Shown: positions 10,366-21,586 of the stretch, in pieces
How positions within the stretch are numbered: position 1 is the first letter of the stretch
How the letters are laid out: every line of letters starts with the position of its first letter
Origin: Aphrocallistes beatrix
Taxonomy: Eukaryota > Porifera > Hexactinellida > Sceptrulophora > Aphrocallistidae
Direction of reading: 5' to 3'
Length of the DNA: 64,000 nt
Assembly: GCA_963281255.1 (NCBI GenBank)
Contig: OY725502.1
Coordinates: 3,038,001-3,102,000 of the forward strand
Position numbers and translations under genes: made by a program
Notes under the pieces: model-generated
Told to the model about the DNA's origin: nothing
Database searches by the model: none
What the model saw: only the letters and a program-made list of their open reading frames with translations

Positions 10366-11969
10366 CTTCAACAATGGAAGATATCACTCAAATTCCTGAT
10401 CAACAATATTGATATCTTCAACATCAAGATCGAGCAATGCTTTTTGGATAGGTAACTTGAACCGAATTATTCTCTCAAGCATGTTGATTAATGAACTCCA
10501 TCGAGTCTTGCAATCAAGAATGACATCCGAACCATTAGGATATATTTCTTTCACGTACCTTTGTAAACTTTATTCTCCAGAGGAGAATGTTTGAAGATTT
10601 CAACAATTCGACGTACTTTATTCACAATTTTCTGTGGAACCTAAAACAACCTCCCAATTTTTCGTGGTCTTTGAACTTTAAAGCACCTCCATGACTCGCT
10701 TAAACATCCTTGTATCTCGGTTCTGTAGCTGAGGTTAAAAGCTGAGACCATTTTGCATCGATTCCAGTCAAGAGAATCAAGATAGCATGAAAACCCGCTG
10801 AGTTATGGTGCCATAACTGATTGAGGTAGGATATTTAGCAAAGGATCCTTTTGCAAGTTGTAGCTCCATGTGGCGATATTTATAATATCAATTTTTTGGC
10901 GATAATAACGCAGCGTTTTCAGTGGAGATGATACCCATTTCAGACTGATTAAGCAACATTTTGTGTAAAAGATATTTCCTGGTGACTTTGGCGGTTTTTA
11001 GGTGAGGAAATAGGGCCTAAAACCACGGATCATGTATATTATAGTACAATACGGTTCTCCAAAATATTCTAAAATTTAAATCTTTAGATGTACACTCTTC
11101 ATATAGTTCCGTGATTAAAAATTATTCAACATATTAGTTTCAAGCAATTTGGAGTTGATTTAGCGGTCGCGCAAGGTAGGCTCCCCTCGTGCAGATATAT
11201 GATTAGATATGTCTGGTTTGAGGCTTAAAGTTTCAAAAGGCGCACTTCTGTTGTTCAATGAAACTATAGACTTTATTTTTGAGATATTTGAGGATGGTTT
11301 TATATCAGCCAATAATACATTTTAATTACCTAAATTCTATCGGTTCGGGATATTGATGAAAACAGTTGAGCCAATTAATAATATCAAGCATGAAGTCTGG
11401 TCCCAACTGTTTTCACCAATATTCCCGAACCGGTAGATTTACTCCTACCAAAGAAGCACCAAAAAACAGTTGGTAATACTCTGTGATGGCTTATTTCACT
11501 CACATTTTCCTCAATAATCAACAGTTAATTCAAGATTCAATTAACAACAGGATGCTCAATGTGTCTAGTTGCTTTTCTAGCTCCTCTTTATCCATGCTGC
11601 TTTTGAGTTCAGTGATTTCGTCTTATAATTTCTGATTTTCAGATCGATCATAGAATTATTTTCCTTTACTCATCAGAGTGCTTTCATATCACGCATTGTC
11701 ATTCATCTCAAAGATGAAGTACATGTGACCGAACGAAAACTCTCTGCATTTCTCTTCCCAGGTATTAGTATCGGAAAAGGTCTCTTCGACTATTTTCATA
11801 TGACGGCAATTCACTTGTTTGTACATTTTACCAATATCTATTTGCTTTAATAGTTTGAAGGATTTTATGATTGGAGTAGAGGATTGATTGGTGGAAATTT
11901 GTAAAGATTTCCCATATTTCATTAGTTTTTGTAGGGGGCACTGCTTTAGAATTTTTAGATTGTCATTAG
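10366..11969. other. Long stretch without a recognisable gene
   Basis: Only short open frames (61 and 96 codons) appear and neither resembles a known family. A hairpin at 11337-11436 is listed separately. Otherwise nothing was seen. Confidence 0.4.
11337..11436. repeat. Isolated hairpin, about 32-base arms
   Basis: The left arm runs 11337-11368 (CTATCGGTTCGGGATATTG onwards) and the right arm 11404-11436 is its inverse (ending CCCGAACCGGTAG). The spacer is 35 bases, with few mismatches. It may be a minimal transposon relic. No coding sequence is nearby. Confidence 0.75.
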
Positions 11970-12062
11970 TTAGAATCAATTTTTAGTAGATTGTAACAAG
12001 TTAGAATCAATTTGTAGTAGATTGTAACAAGTTAGAATCAATTTTTAGTAGATTGTAACAAG
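11970..12062. repeat. Tandem repeat, 31-base unit, three copies
   Basis: The unit TTAGAATCAATTTTTAGTAG plus ATTGTAACAAG is repeated at 11970, 12001 and 12032 with a single T/G difference in the middle copy. Confidence 0.9.
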
Positions 12063-12828
12063 TTATAATCGGCATAACATATAATGTTTATACTATTTAA
12101 TTGAAGGTGGTTGCAATAATGATAATGCTGTATCCTGTATTATTTCATTTAGCGTTTTCATAAAACACCATATCCGGGGATGGCCCATCCTTATTATAGA
12201 CTTGAGTTTGGAGTGATAACTCTCTGCTACGTTGTTAGTGGTTATATTAATGTCAAAAATGGAAAGTTCCTCTGGTGTAATTTGAGTCAGCCAACGCTTC
12301 TGGAAGTATTTCTTTAGTTTTTCGAGCTTTATCATCTCCGGACTTTCAAGTGTAGGCAGTTGAAGAAAGCTATGTGTGGGAGTAATCAATGGAGCTGGCA
12401 AAAATGGGATAGCCATCAACTGTCTGATAAATTTGGCAACAACGTGATAATTTCTAAAACTCTGACTGAGCCCAAGTTCTTGTGTCTTCGCCCAAATTCG
12501 CTGCGTAAAATGAAACCAGCAGCCATAAACTTTCGTTTGCGGATATACATTACGAAATGCAATTCTGGCTGCTGGTTCCCAGTCTGACATTGATGAAGAA
12601 GGCTGAAAAGGAGGAATGTTGACACTGATATTTTCCAGAATAGCTTGATAGAGATCTTGACTTTTTCCAGTCATCAAACAGTGAATACCTGGCAAGTTAT
12701 GTCTGCCCACAGCGACGAATATCGTCCATAACTGGTAGAATTGAACAGGGACAGTGAAAAATGTTCCATCGAACTGGACATTCGTTTCTTCAGATAAGAA
12801 ATCCTTCATTTTATCTGAGAAGAAAACT

Positions 12829-13565
12829 GGGATACCGACAGTTCGAGACGCGACATCAGCAAAACGAGAGCTTCGCGATACAAATTAAACTATTACCCGC
12901 CCTAGCTTTTGCACCACCTTGCGATATCCTAAATCTCTTCGCTGGAGTAGTCCAGGATCTACCTATGCCAATGGCTGAGGGTTTAGTTCTCTATTTCGGG
13001 CGTACCTACGTTGGGCGTATTCTACCTGGTGGCACTTTTCAACAACCACTGTTTCCTGTTGAAATGTGGGATAGTCATTTCGAGGTACTGACTGGATACA
13101 AATTCAATCGAGGCCTGGCATCGTTCGTTTAACGCCACCGTTGGTTGTTGTCATCCAACTATTTGGAAATTTATTCAGGCCTTAAAATTGGAACAAGGGA
13201 TAGTTGAATTTAAACAAGTAAAATTTCAAACAGGAGAAAAACCAACAAAACGGAGAAATTGCCAATATCAAGAAGAATCAATTCGAAATTTGGTCAGGAA
13301 CTATTTCAATCGTCCACCCATGGATTTCTTGCGTGGTATAGCGCATCATATTGGATTGGATTTAGCATTTCATCCAAACTTATTACTAGATACGTATCTT
13401 TAGAATAGCTAAAATCATTAAATTTGAGTTATATTTTCGTCTTATTGCACTTACATTTCGTTTAATGTAGTATCGAACTGTTTTGTATCGAACTGTCGCG
13501 TATCGAAATGTCGGCATCTCGAATTGTCGGTATCAAACTGTCGCGTCTCAAAATGTCGGTATCCC
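12829..13565 (+). mobile_element. MULE-derived deletion element with 9-bp target duplication
   Basis: The ends are inverted: GGGATACCGACAGTTCGAGA at the left and TCTCAAAATGTCGGTATCCC at the right. The sequence AAGAAAACT flanks both ends (12820-12828 and 13566-13574), a perfect 9-base duplication as expected for Mutator-like elements. It is 737 bases long and retains only the C-terminal part of a transposase. Near the right end, TCGAACTGT-like units recur several times. Confidence 0.93.
12890..13403 (+). pseudogene. C-terminal remnant of a MULE transposase
   Basis: The + strand encodes the typical tail of MULE transposases in two frames. The first (to the stop at 13132) carries ALAFAPPCDILNLF, VLYFGRTYVGR and PLFPVEMWDSHFEVLTG. 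The second (about 13125-13403) carries ATVGCCHPTIWKFIQALKLE and ends DFLRGIAHHIGLDL. A frameshift near 13128 separates them, and the catalytic core is absent. It is a different subfamily from the - strand MULE gene that surrounds it. Confidence 0.75.
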
Positions 13566-14015
13566 AAGAAAACTACAGCAGTTTGATCGTTGCCACATGT
13601 CACAGAAAACTTGTAGTAGTCTCCAAAAGCAGTTGTAGGCAACATAGCACAGAATTGAGAAGTTGTAGGTGGGATAATTTTCTCATTTCTGATAATGAAT
13701 TCAGTGGATTTGTGAAATATTTTCATAGTGAATGAAAGGTTTTTGGTGCTAAATCGTCATGGAATATCGAGTATGAAGACATTTTTTTACAGAAACATTG
13801 GGCCTGTTTGATTTTGGCTGCGAGTCAGGACACATTTTTTCATAAAATTCACCCTACAAAACACAGTTCTAAGTCTTTGACTCGAAAAATCTTTTACATA
13901 ATTGAAACTATTCGAATTACAATCTCTAAAGACCATAATAACTAAGATTGTTTGAATATAAAAATTTTTATACCTAATCAAGCTTGGGACAGAGCTTATT
14001 GGTCACCCTGTACAC

Positions 14016-14206
14016 CAGGGTTTCATTTAGGGGATGGCGAGGGATGGCTCCCGCCATCCCTTGGATCTCATTCGCCATCCCTTGACATTTCCAGGGGGAG
14101 GATGCTCCCAGACAACCCTATCTCACGCAGTTACGGCCTCGCCACCCCTTATTCCTCAAAACCCAAATTTTGCCATCCCTTGAGTCAATGTTTAAATGAA
14201 ACCCTG
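14016..14206. mobile_element. Short element with CAGGGTTTCATTTA ends
   Basis: Begins CAGGGTTTCATTTAGGGGAT and ends TTTAAATGAAACCCTG, giving a 14-base inverted repeat. The CAGGG start suggests a hAT-type MITE, but no clear 8-base duplication is seen. The interior has repeated GCCATCCCTTG units. Confidence 0.6.
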
Positions 14207-14834
14207 TGCACTATCGCTAATTTTATCATCAAGGAAAATAAACACTTTCGTCTATCTAAAACTCATCAAGCTGGCTAGTTGCCAGCTAGGTATGTCTATA
14301 TGTGAACACTAAGTGTTTGTAAACACTGAGTCTGTACTTAATAGTCGTATTATAAAAGCTATTCAGAGTCGAGGGTCTGGACATTATCACTGGGCATATT
14401 CCCATAGAAAGTGCTAATGAAGTTGATCATTGTAATGATGGGCTCACAGTGGAAATTAATATTTTGAATATAGATGGATGCGTCCGGATTGTTAGTGGCT
14501 CTCCATCTCACTACTCAAGAAGCGAGTTTCCTTGATTGAAGCTATTTGGGGCTAAGTATATACGTATCTGTATTAAAGATAACAGACGCTGCCATGAACA
14601 CGTTAATTCCCAAAATTCCATCAAGACTGGGATTATCCGTTAAAACTTAAAAGGTAGTCACATGGGAGTTCTGTACCAAGCAAGTATTGTTGTACCTTCT
14701 CAAGCGATGAAATGCGAAATAGTTTACGTATTGGAGGATGCTGTCTTATATCCCAGTCATTACTTTTGCTAGACATCGGTATAAACAATTTCCATCGCCT
14801 ACGATGCTCTCAGTCTCTCATGATTGATAGCACG

Positions 14835-15060
14835 AAAGTGATTGACATTGAGGTTACCCGGTTGCCGAATTAGAGAGTTGAATTTAAGCCCGAATATAAG
14901 GCATTTCTCTCTGCTTGTGAACTCTTTGCCCTGATCATGTTTGATGGTATCTGCGACACCAACATCGAGGTACATAGATGTCTTTCAGGTTCTCGAACTT
15001 CATCAGTCGTTTTTACTCTTTGAGAGGTCGCACTACTACGTACTTGCTCAAATAGCATAC
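14835..15060 (-). pseudogene. Possible degraded retroelement integrase fragment
   Basis: On the - strand one frame reads ADTIKHDQGKEFTS followed by LIFGLKFN. This resembles the second catalytic Asp region of gypsy-type integrases, where DQGxEF is common. The reading shifts frame on both sides and no other domain was found. The call rests on one short motif only. Confidence 0.3.
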
Positions 15061-15183
15061 TTTCACGAGCAGGTGCTTGTAGTCTTCCTCACAACATCAC
15101 TCATTGGTTTCCCATATGGGAGTTCGCTTATCACAGGGTGCTGTTATCACACGTGCGAGTGCGGTCTGCTCCGCAATCTTTTG

Positions 15184-15855
15184 TACGAGTGTTATCTTAG
15201 CAGCGGATTCGAAGTCCCGCTTAATCGCTTATAACTCGAAAAGTATTCGTCCTAGGTCAAAAATAATTACACCAGTGGAAAGAAGAGAGTTGGTGTATTT
15301 CATTTTTAAGTTTAAATTTTTACAAAATGAGTTAGCAGTGACACATCAAATTTAGGTCTCAGTTTTTGGTTACTATCTCATGAAATATTGATGATACAAA
15401 TTTTTCCTGTAAACCACGTGTATTTCAGCCTTGGTGTATTTTGTGTTTCAAATTTCAAATTGAAATATTAATTTTTGAACGAATTATTAATATTTGAATT
15501 TTACATTATAATAATGTGATATGAGCGGGATAAATATATCAATAATAACTTCTTTTAATCACACCAGATCATATTTTGATTGTTGACACAAAATACGCCA
15601 AGGCTGAAATAAACGTAGTTTACAGTAAAAGTTTGTATCATCAATATTTCATGAGATATTAACCAAAAACTGAGACCTAAATGTGATGTGTCACTGCTAA
15701 CTCATTTTGTAAAATTAAAAAAATTAAACTTAAAAATGAAATACACCAACTCTCTTCTTTCCACTGGCGTAATTATTTTTGATCTGGGACGAATACCTTT
15801 CGAGTTATAAGCGATTAAGTGGGACTTCGAATCCGCTGCTAAGATAACACTCGTA
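15184..15855. mobile_element. Long inverted-repeat element
   Basis: The arms at about 15184-15445 and 15587-15855 are inverted copies with high similarity (left begins TACGAGTGTTATCTTAGCAG, right ends with its inverse). The loop is about 140 bases. It has no coding capacity. No target duplication could be fixed at the edges. It is not related to the FB family. Confidence 0.8.
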
Positions 15856-15889
15856 TATTTTGTGCTGTCACTGCAGTTTTCTTGAGGAC

Positions 15890-16283
15890 TAATAGTTATT
15901 CCTGTTTTGCTGTTCTTTGCCTTTTTGTTTACGATTGTTGTTGTTATTTTGCTGTTGGCAATTGTTTCTCTGCTGGAATTGATTGTTTATTTGTTAGAAT
16001 TGATTGTTTCTGGGAATGCTATTGTTTTTGTTATCCTGATTGGTGTTGTACTTATTATCCTGCTTGTTGTTATAGTAGTTGTAATTCCTCTGGTTATTGA
16101 ATTACTTTGTTGGTAGTTTGGTCGGTATTTGTTCCTATGCTGGTTACCTCTATTCGATTGGTTATACCTTCTCTGATTTCCACATCTTGGACTATGTAAA
16201 TAGTTTTCATCATACTCTTCACTAGAAGAAGATTGTGTGTTCATTTCATCCTCATGAATAAATATAATGAAAATATACTTCAA
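15890..16283 (-). other. Asn/Gln-rich low-complexity coding-like stretch
   Basis: The - strand reads as Asn- and Gln-rich peptide (for example RNNCQQQNNNNNRKQKGKEQ) in one frame, interrupted by stops, and as an open 98-codon frame in another (16283-15987). It could be a piece of a low-complexity protein or just GTT/TTG-rich DNA. No family was recognised. Confidence 0.25.
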
Positions 16284-16924
16284 AAGTTGGGTCCTAGGGT
16301 GCTTAAGTTATGTTCGGAAAATCTCTACAATGTTGATTACATGTGCAATTGATCTACTCCGTCACGAGCCATCACTCCTGCTCTGCAAATCTCAACAAGC
16401 ATTTTATTCTTTTCCTACGTTTCAAGAAATCCTGAACTATTAACGATCTGATAAAGCTGTCCTTGAGACGGGAATATATCACACTTCGTTTCTCGTGTTA
16501 GGCCAACAGGTTTATCAGCAGTTCAAAAATTCCTCTCTTTACCAGGAAATTACATAACGTACTCTTTACAGCTCCAACTGGCCCAATAAATATAACTACT
16601 TTATAAAGTTTAGTGTCGTTGATGGGTTTGAAGTATCAAGTTGCTCGTGACACTCTTGATGGGATTTGTTGTAGCCAGTTACTTTAAACTAAGTGAGTTT
16701 AAGTGTAAATAGAAAATAGATAAAATTTAAGAAAAAACTTACAGGGTGGCTCCTAGGTTGTGATACAAATTATTTTTTTGATTTTTTATTTAAAAACTTG
16801 TTATAAAGCATTGATATTGCACAAATAATTATTAAATACTAGTGTAAGATTTGATTTCTAAATGATTTTTCAATATACCCTCTTTTCTTTGAAATTATAG
16901 CCTTGAGTCTGGTCGGATAAATTT
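16284..16924. other. Unassigned stretch
   Basis: No gene was recognised. The end motif ACAGGGTGGCTCCTAGG at 16740 may be the terminus of the transposon whose C-terminal coding part follows at 16925. I could not find its partner. Confidence 0.35.
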
Positions 16925-17212
16925 TTACTGTAGCTGGCTGGGTTTCCTGCGTATTTTCTCCCATTTACGACACAAAGACACCTGAAGGGAGTTTATAGTA
17001 CTGTGTGAAAATGAACAAGCTTTATTCTCCAAGATGGACCACACAGTATAATCCATTTGGTTTAAATCAGGACTGTATGGGGGCCATTCTCCCTTCTGGA
17101 TAAAATCGGGGATTTTATTCACTATAGTCAGGTCAATATGATGTATGACCCAAAAAATTGCAAGAAATTTTTTGTTGTATTTTTCCGTAGTATCATGTCT
17201 TAAAAATGACAT
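16925..17212 (-). pseudogene. Mariner-like transposase, C-terminal fragment
   Basis: The frame ends with GEWPPYSPDLNQMDYTVWSI and ENKACSFSHSTINSLQVSL, the last catalytic-site region and tail of a Tc1/mariner superfamily transposase (Asp-type, judging from MDYTVW). The rest of the enzyme is missing, and sequence upstream of codon 40 does not look like transposase. A second, + strand stretch at about 18157-18230 repeats part of the same DNA in opposite orientation. Confidence 0.7.
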
Positions 17213-17540
17213 CTAAAAGTTTACCGAAATCGGACTATCAGAAAGTGATTTGGCACGAGTCCGTCGTTGACCCCAGACGGATATTTAAACTTTCAAATGA
17301 TTGCAGATCATTTTTTTATTGTAATATTCGTACTCAGTATCAAATTTCCGGCAATTTAATATATATTGAGTATATTTTGAGCAAAACATTTTCTGGTTCT
17401 CCCTAGCAACGGCCTGGAATGTGAAAATTCCGAAATCCAAATTTGGTAGAAACCACATAAATGTATTATTAATGGGAAAAATTTTTTGGATTTAACTCTT
17501 TTAACACCTATAAAATTAGATGGGATAGATTGATAAATAT

Positions 17541-17748
17541 ACTCGACTCCGCTTAATAAGACTACATCTGTAAGAGGACATTTCAGTCCGGTTAAGCAGA
17601 GAATCCTATTCAAAATATATAGATGGGACCCATATAGATACGCTTTCCATTAGCTTATATGTGTGATAAATAATCCGGTCCTGACAAAAGTAGCCTGATT
17701 AAGCGGTCGGCCCGATTATCCTGTAGCCCTATTAAGCGGAGTCGACTG
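17541..17748. mobile_element. Pogo/Tigger-like MITE, copy 1
   Basis: The ends resemble CAGTCGACTCCGCTTAATAG (left end slightly altered). The interior carries GATTAAGCGG motifs in both orientations. An imperfect 18-base direct repeat AGATTGATAAATATACTC / AGATTGATAGATATACTC stands at its edges. Other copies: 32610-32794, 51546-51738, and a fragment at about 47650-47735. Confidence 0.75.
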
Positions 17749-18668
17749 TAGATTGATAGATATACTCCTCGCATTTCAGTTTTATCTTCCGTTTCATCAT
17801 CTGATGCAATTCTTTCGCTCATATTGTTGCAGTTGTCATCTTGGCATCGTCAGCATGCTTGAGAGCTGTTTAATCCGTTTTTCTGCAGCTACATCTGAGA
17901 CTATTACAGCCAGTAGAACAGTAACAATAAATCGTTTTCAGTAGTGCTTCGGATGCAGGGTTAACCTAAGCTCGGTGTGAGAAATCTGCTTGATGAAAGA
18001 GGATTCCGTCTTACAAGCTGCGCTAGAGTGTTTTCTGCACCAAACCAAGACCCAGTTGAGATGGAAATAAAATTTTAAAATTTATTTGTTTGTTTTTTCT
18101 CATTAATACTGCTTTTATGCCACCAGCCGTACGCCGTAATATAAATAGGTAAACTTTAAGTATGTCATCACTTTTAAGACATGATACTATGGAAAAATGC
18201 AATAAAACAATTCCTGGCAATTATTTTGTGGAGTTGGATAATATGCTTCCTATTTTGACCAGACTACTAACCGATCCTGAAATTTCTTTGTTCGAGCTAC
18301 ACCTGTCTCAAAAAGTGAAATAATTTTAGACTGAATTGCTTTCGACATTGTTTTTATGATAATAAACAATGATATGTACTATCCTGTTATACTAGCAATA
18401 GAACAAGCATGAAGAATACTATAATATATAGGCCTCTAAAGCTTCATGTGTTCCTATATAACTAAGCAATAACACTAAAGATTTGAGGACAGAACTTATT
18501 AGACAGCCTGTAAGATCTAACTGCTATATATTTTTCTGCATAAACATTGTATTTAATGTTTGAATTAGGAAAGAATAATATTTAGAGATAACCCGATTCA
18601 AATTGAACATTAATTGGTAATATAAAAGAATATTAATAAATACATATATATATACGAGTATTATTAGA
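17749..18668. other. Unassigned AT-rich stretch
   Basis: Only short open frames of no known family. Positions 18157-18230 resemble the reverse of 17140-17203, part of a degraded transposon. Nothing else was seen. Confidence 0.4.
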
Positions 18669-18742
18669 TACAAGCGCACTTCGCTTGCTTGCGCTGCGCG
18701 GCTGGCGGACACAAAGTGTTAATCGAGTTTTAATAGTAAGGA
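18669..18742. repeat. H1 fragment: head joined directly to terminus
   Basis: The H1 head ACAAGCGCACTTCGCTTGCT is followed after about 50 bases by the H1 terminal motif CGAGTTTTAATAGTAAGGAT. The body is deleted. Confidence 0.8.
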
Positions 18743-19040
18743 TACAGTATATACTCCGCATTATAGGACCAACCGCTCATTTAAATTCATTCAGGTTATT
18801 TTATTCATGAACACAATCATGCCAATAGCAGATACGTATTGCATGTTTATTTTGCATTAGCAACAACCATTATAAGGGATAAAAATAGCAACATTTAAAC
18901 TAAACTGGGGATATAGAATACGAATTTGCTGAAATCAAATGTATTTAAAATTTTCTATTTTTTACTAGGAACTGATTTAATGTAACTCCGCCCAAGTTTT
19001 TTTCTTTTTCCCCATTCTTCCTTACATCCCTCCTCATTAA
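18743..19040. other. Unassigned AT-rich stretch
   Basis: No gene or known repeat was seen. Confidence 0.35.
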
Positions 19041-19648
19041 TTACTTCATACTGCCTCTTTTTAGACTTGAACACCTGATGTGCCGGGGGGTTAAGGGCTG
19101 AAATTCAAATTTAAAAGTAGTTAATCTATCATCAATATGAGTAAATATCTTACGAATAAATTCTCCAGCTTTAATATTAGTTTCAGATTTGAAAATGGAA
19201 TATTTTACAATTCTAAACCAATTTTCAATAATGATGTTACTATCAGTTGTGCTATCATTAATCTCGCTTAAAATGATTCCTGTCCAAAAGGGAAGCAAAT
19301 AAAATAATAAGTCATTAAATAGTCAAGAATTTCTGGATAATAAAATGCATTTTTATTCTTTTTAATGATATCTTTTTCATTTTGAAGTGCTAACTTAATC
19401 ATATTTAAGCATGTATTAAAAATATTATCAAAATATCTTCTAAAAGGCGATTTTTTCTTGTATGTTTCACAAATTTCCCTCGTTATCGATTCCTCATCAA
19501 GTATTTCAGGATGGAAATTGTCTATTTTTATCTCTCCCTTTATTAACTCCTCTAAATTAACTAGACCATCTCCTACATAAGAAGAACTCACTTCGCTGTA
19601 TAATAAATAACAAAGAGACTCAAAAACAAGTTTTATTAAAAACCCCAT
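19041..19648 (-). pseudogene. Unrecognised protein fragment with one frameshift
   Basis: Two - strand frames (19648-19268, 126 codons; 19298-19041, 85 codons) appear to be one protein broken near 19290: the first ends around YYFICFPFGQES and the second starts MLPFWTGIILSE. The second contains IIENWFRIVKYSIF and GEFIRKIFTHIDDR. The spaced pattern F-W-G followed by E-W-F--VK is reminiscent of C-terminal parts of some unclassified transposon proteins, but I cannot name a family. No start or splice sites could be fixed. Confidence 0.4.
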
Positions 19649-19649
19649 G

Positions 19650-20070
19650 TCACCCGTTGAAAGCTAGTCTCTAGCATTATTTTCAAAATTTATCAAATGG
19701 TGTGAAAATATGTATATAAAGATGTGAAAATATGCACATAAAATTTTTTATTGCTATACACTATAATACATTTAAGATATCAAACATAAGTTGTGGCTTT
19801 GAAGTATTAATAACAATGACGATCTATTGTAGTTGTCGTACAATCATTTGTATTGTGATAGTGTAGTCATTTATTTTGCATAGAAAAGGTGTGAAAAATT
19901 GTTTTCCATTTTTTTGCAGACATGTGAAAATTTCGCTTAGATCTTAGAACTTAACCCTAGTCATATCATTTGACACCAACATGCCAATTATAACATCTCT
20001 ATGACTGCCCAATTCTTCAATCAATTCGGACAAACACAAAAAAAGAAATTCCTAGCATTTTAATATATAA
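19650..20070. repeat. H2 repeat, tail part
   Basis: Contains the H2 signature: GTGTGAAAATATG motifs, then TTCTTCAATCAATTCGGACA and a tail ending TTTTAATATATAAGAT. H2 is a second, H1-like dispersed family. Its other copies lie near 29890-34095 (broken up), 39080-40020 and 47122-47612. Confidence 0.7.
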
Positions 20071-20994
20071 GATTTTAAATTTTTTATCTATATTATAACT
20101 TATACGATGCATAATATGTGCATAACAAAAATGAAGGTCTGTACTAAAGCTAAATTAAGGTTTGACATTATTTACTACTTCCCAACACTTATCAAGGTAG
20201 CTTAAAACATTTATTTTGTTAAATTAAATGCATGCACTGTGCATCATGGCCCAACTATAATCCAATTCGATTTGATCGATCTTTATTTCTCTATTCATTA
20301 TTAATTTACTATTTAACACCCATTTATTTTAAAAATGAGTAATTTCAGCTGCACCATGATCGCTACAGATCATTTCAGCTATAGGTACAGGACTAGTGCG
20401 ATATTCGGGGTGCTGCAATGTTAGTGCATAGTAAAATATTCTATTCGAACAAAATGGCGGGTTAAATATTAAAGATCCAGTCGCATCCAAATTTAGAACA
20501 ATTTTTTAAAAAAAAACTTCTATCTGTTTTTGTGAATATAAATGAATGACATATGGTCCTTGTGCGATATATTGTATGTATCCAGGGATTAAACCTTCAG
20601 GTAGGAGTAAGCGGAAATATTTTTGGGTGGCAATAATATCTAGCATATCATTGTTTGAAAATCTAGTTTTTGACTTAAATTCTAACTTAATTTGACGTAA
20701 ACAATTTTGTGATTTTAGATTATTAAAATTACCATTATTAAATTATAAAAAAATTATTTACACTATTAAACTGCTTATGAAAAGTATTCGTAGTAGTATT
20801 TTGCATTAAATTCTCCCCCATTTTTTGTCTTTCATTACCAGATAAATGACGAGCATAGTTCGTCATACCATCTGAGTGTTCTGAAGAAAAATTTAAAACT
20901 TAAGTACACAAAAAGAATTTACCATGGAAAAATTATTTGCAATTAAATTAGTCCAGTTTCTGTTAAGTCGACCTCTACCTTCGACATCTGTATA
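20071..20994. other. Unassigned AT-rich stretch
   Basis: No gene recognised and no long open frame. Confidence 0.35.
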
Positions 20995-21405
20995 TTAAAT
21001 GCTGTTCCATTCACCATTATCAAGATAAAATTCACCAGTATATTGGTCATGGTTGTCAATAGATCTTATTGATTCCTGCAAAGATATTGAATCGTTGCAG
21101 GAATCAATAAGATTTATTTCAAATTCTTCATTTCCCAATAAGGGGATAGGCATATTATGAGGACAAGAAACATCTAAAAACAAATCTTTCTTCTCTAATT
21201 TTATTAAACATTCGGTATATAGAGATCTCGAAACCTCAATACCATGATTATGAAATTCTTTTCTTAATTTTTGTATCCAAGTAACGATATCTGAAAGCAT
21301 GTCACTACTCAACAAAACGTAATTTTTATCAATCAAATTATCTATTAATCTACACCTTAACTCATTGTTTAACTGTAATGTAGATGCGATCCACATTACT
21401 ACCAA
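20995..21405 (-). CDS. Hypothetical protein or exon, 136 codons
   Basis: An open frame on the - strand, acidic and leucine-rich in its first half (DMLSDIVTWIQKLRKEFHN) and with NMPIPLLGNEEFEINLIDSC in its second. No family was recognised, and no signal peptide or membrane segment is evident. It lies about 1.3 kb upstream (on the - strand) of the broken fragment at 19041-19648, so both could be remnants of one gene or one element. Coding status is uncertain. Confidence 0.35.
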   Translation of the reverse strand: MVVMWIASTLQLNNELRCRLIDNLIDKNYVLLSSDMLSDIVTWIQKLRKEFHNHGIEVSRSLYTECLIKLEKKDLFLDVSCPHNMPIPLLGNEEFEINLIDSCNDSISLQESIRSIDNHDQYTGEFYLDNGEWNSI

Positions 21406-21586
21406 TGTACACTCCCTGGCCGAAAGTATATGAGCATTGGATTTTAATACTTACTAACGGACTAAGTAATGTAAACATATCCATTATGACATAGTATACT
21501 TCTAAGTCGAAAAGAATTACAGTAAGTTTGGTAAGTACGTACTATACTAAAAGGAATGTTCAATTTCAGTTTAGTGATTGCCAGCC

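Larger units (their letters stand above)
12093..13726 (-). pseudogene. MULE-type transposase gene split by an insertion
   Basis: The frame from 12809 down to 12093 (238 aa) holds the MULE catalytic core: QFDGTFFTVP (first Asp), SDWEPAARIAFRNVYP (second acidic site), the CWFHFTQ Cys/His motif, and NNVAESYHSKLK (Glu). A separate frame at 13726-13575 holds an upstream part of the same protein (MKIFHKSTEF ... NDQTAVVF). Between them lies the element 12829-13565. Without that element and one copy of its 9-base duplication, the two parts join in one frame. The gene is therefore disrupted, but the insertion may be its main lesion. Whether it was an active transposase or a host-adopted gene cannot be told. 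Confidence 0.8.
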
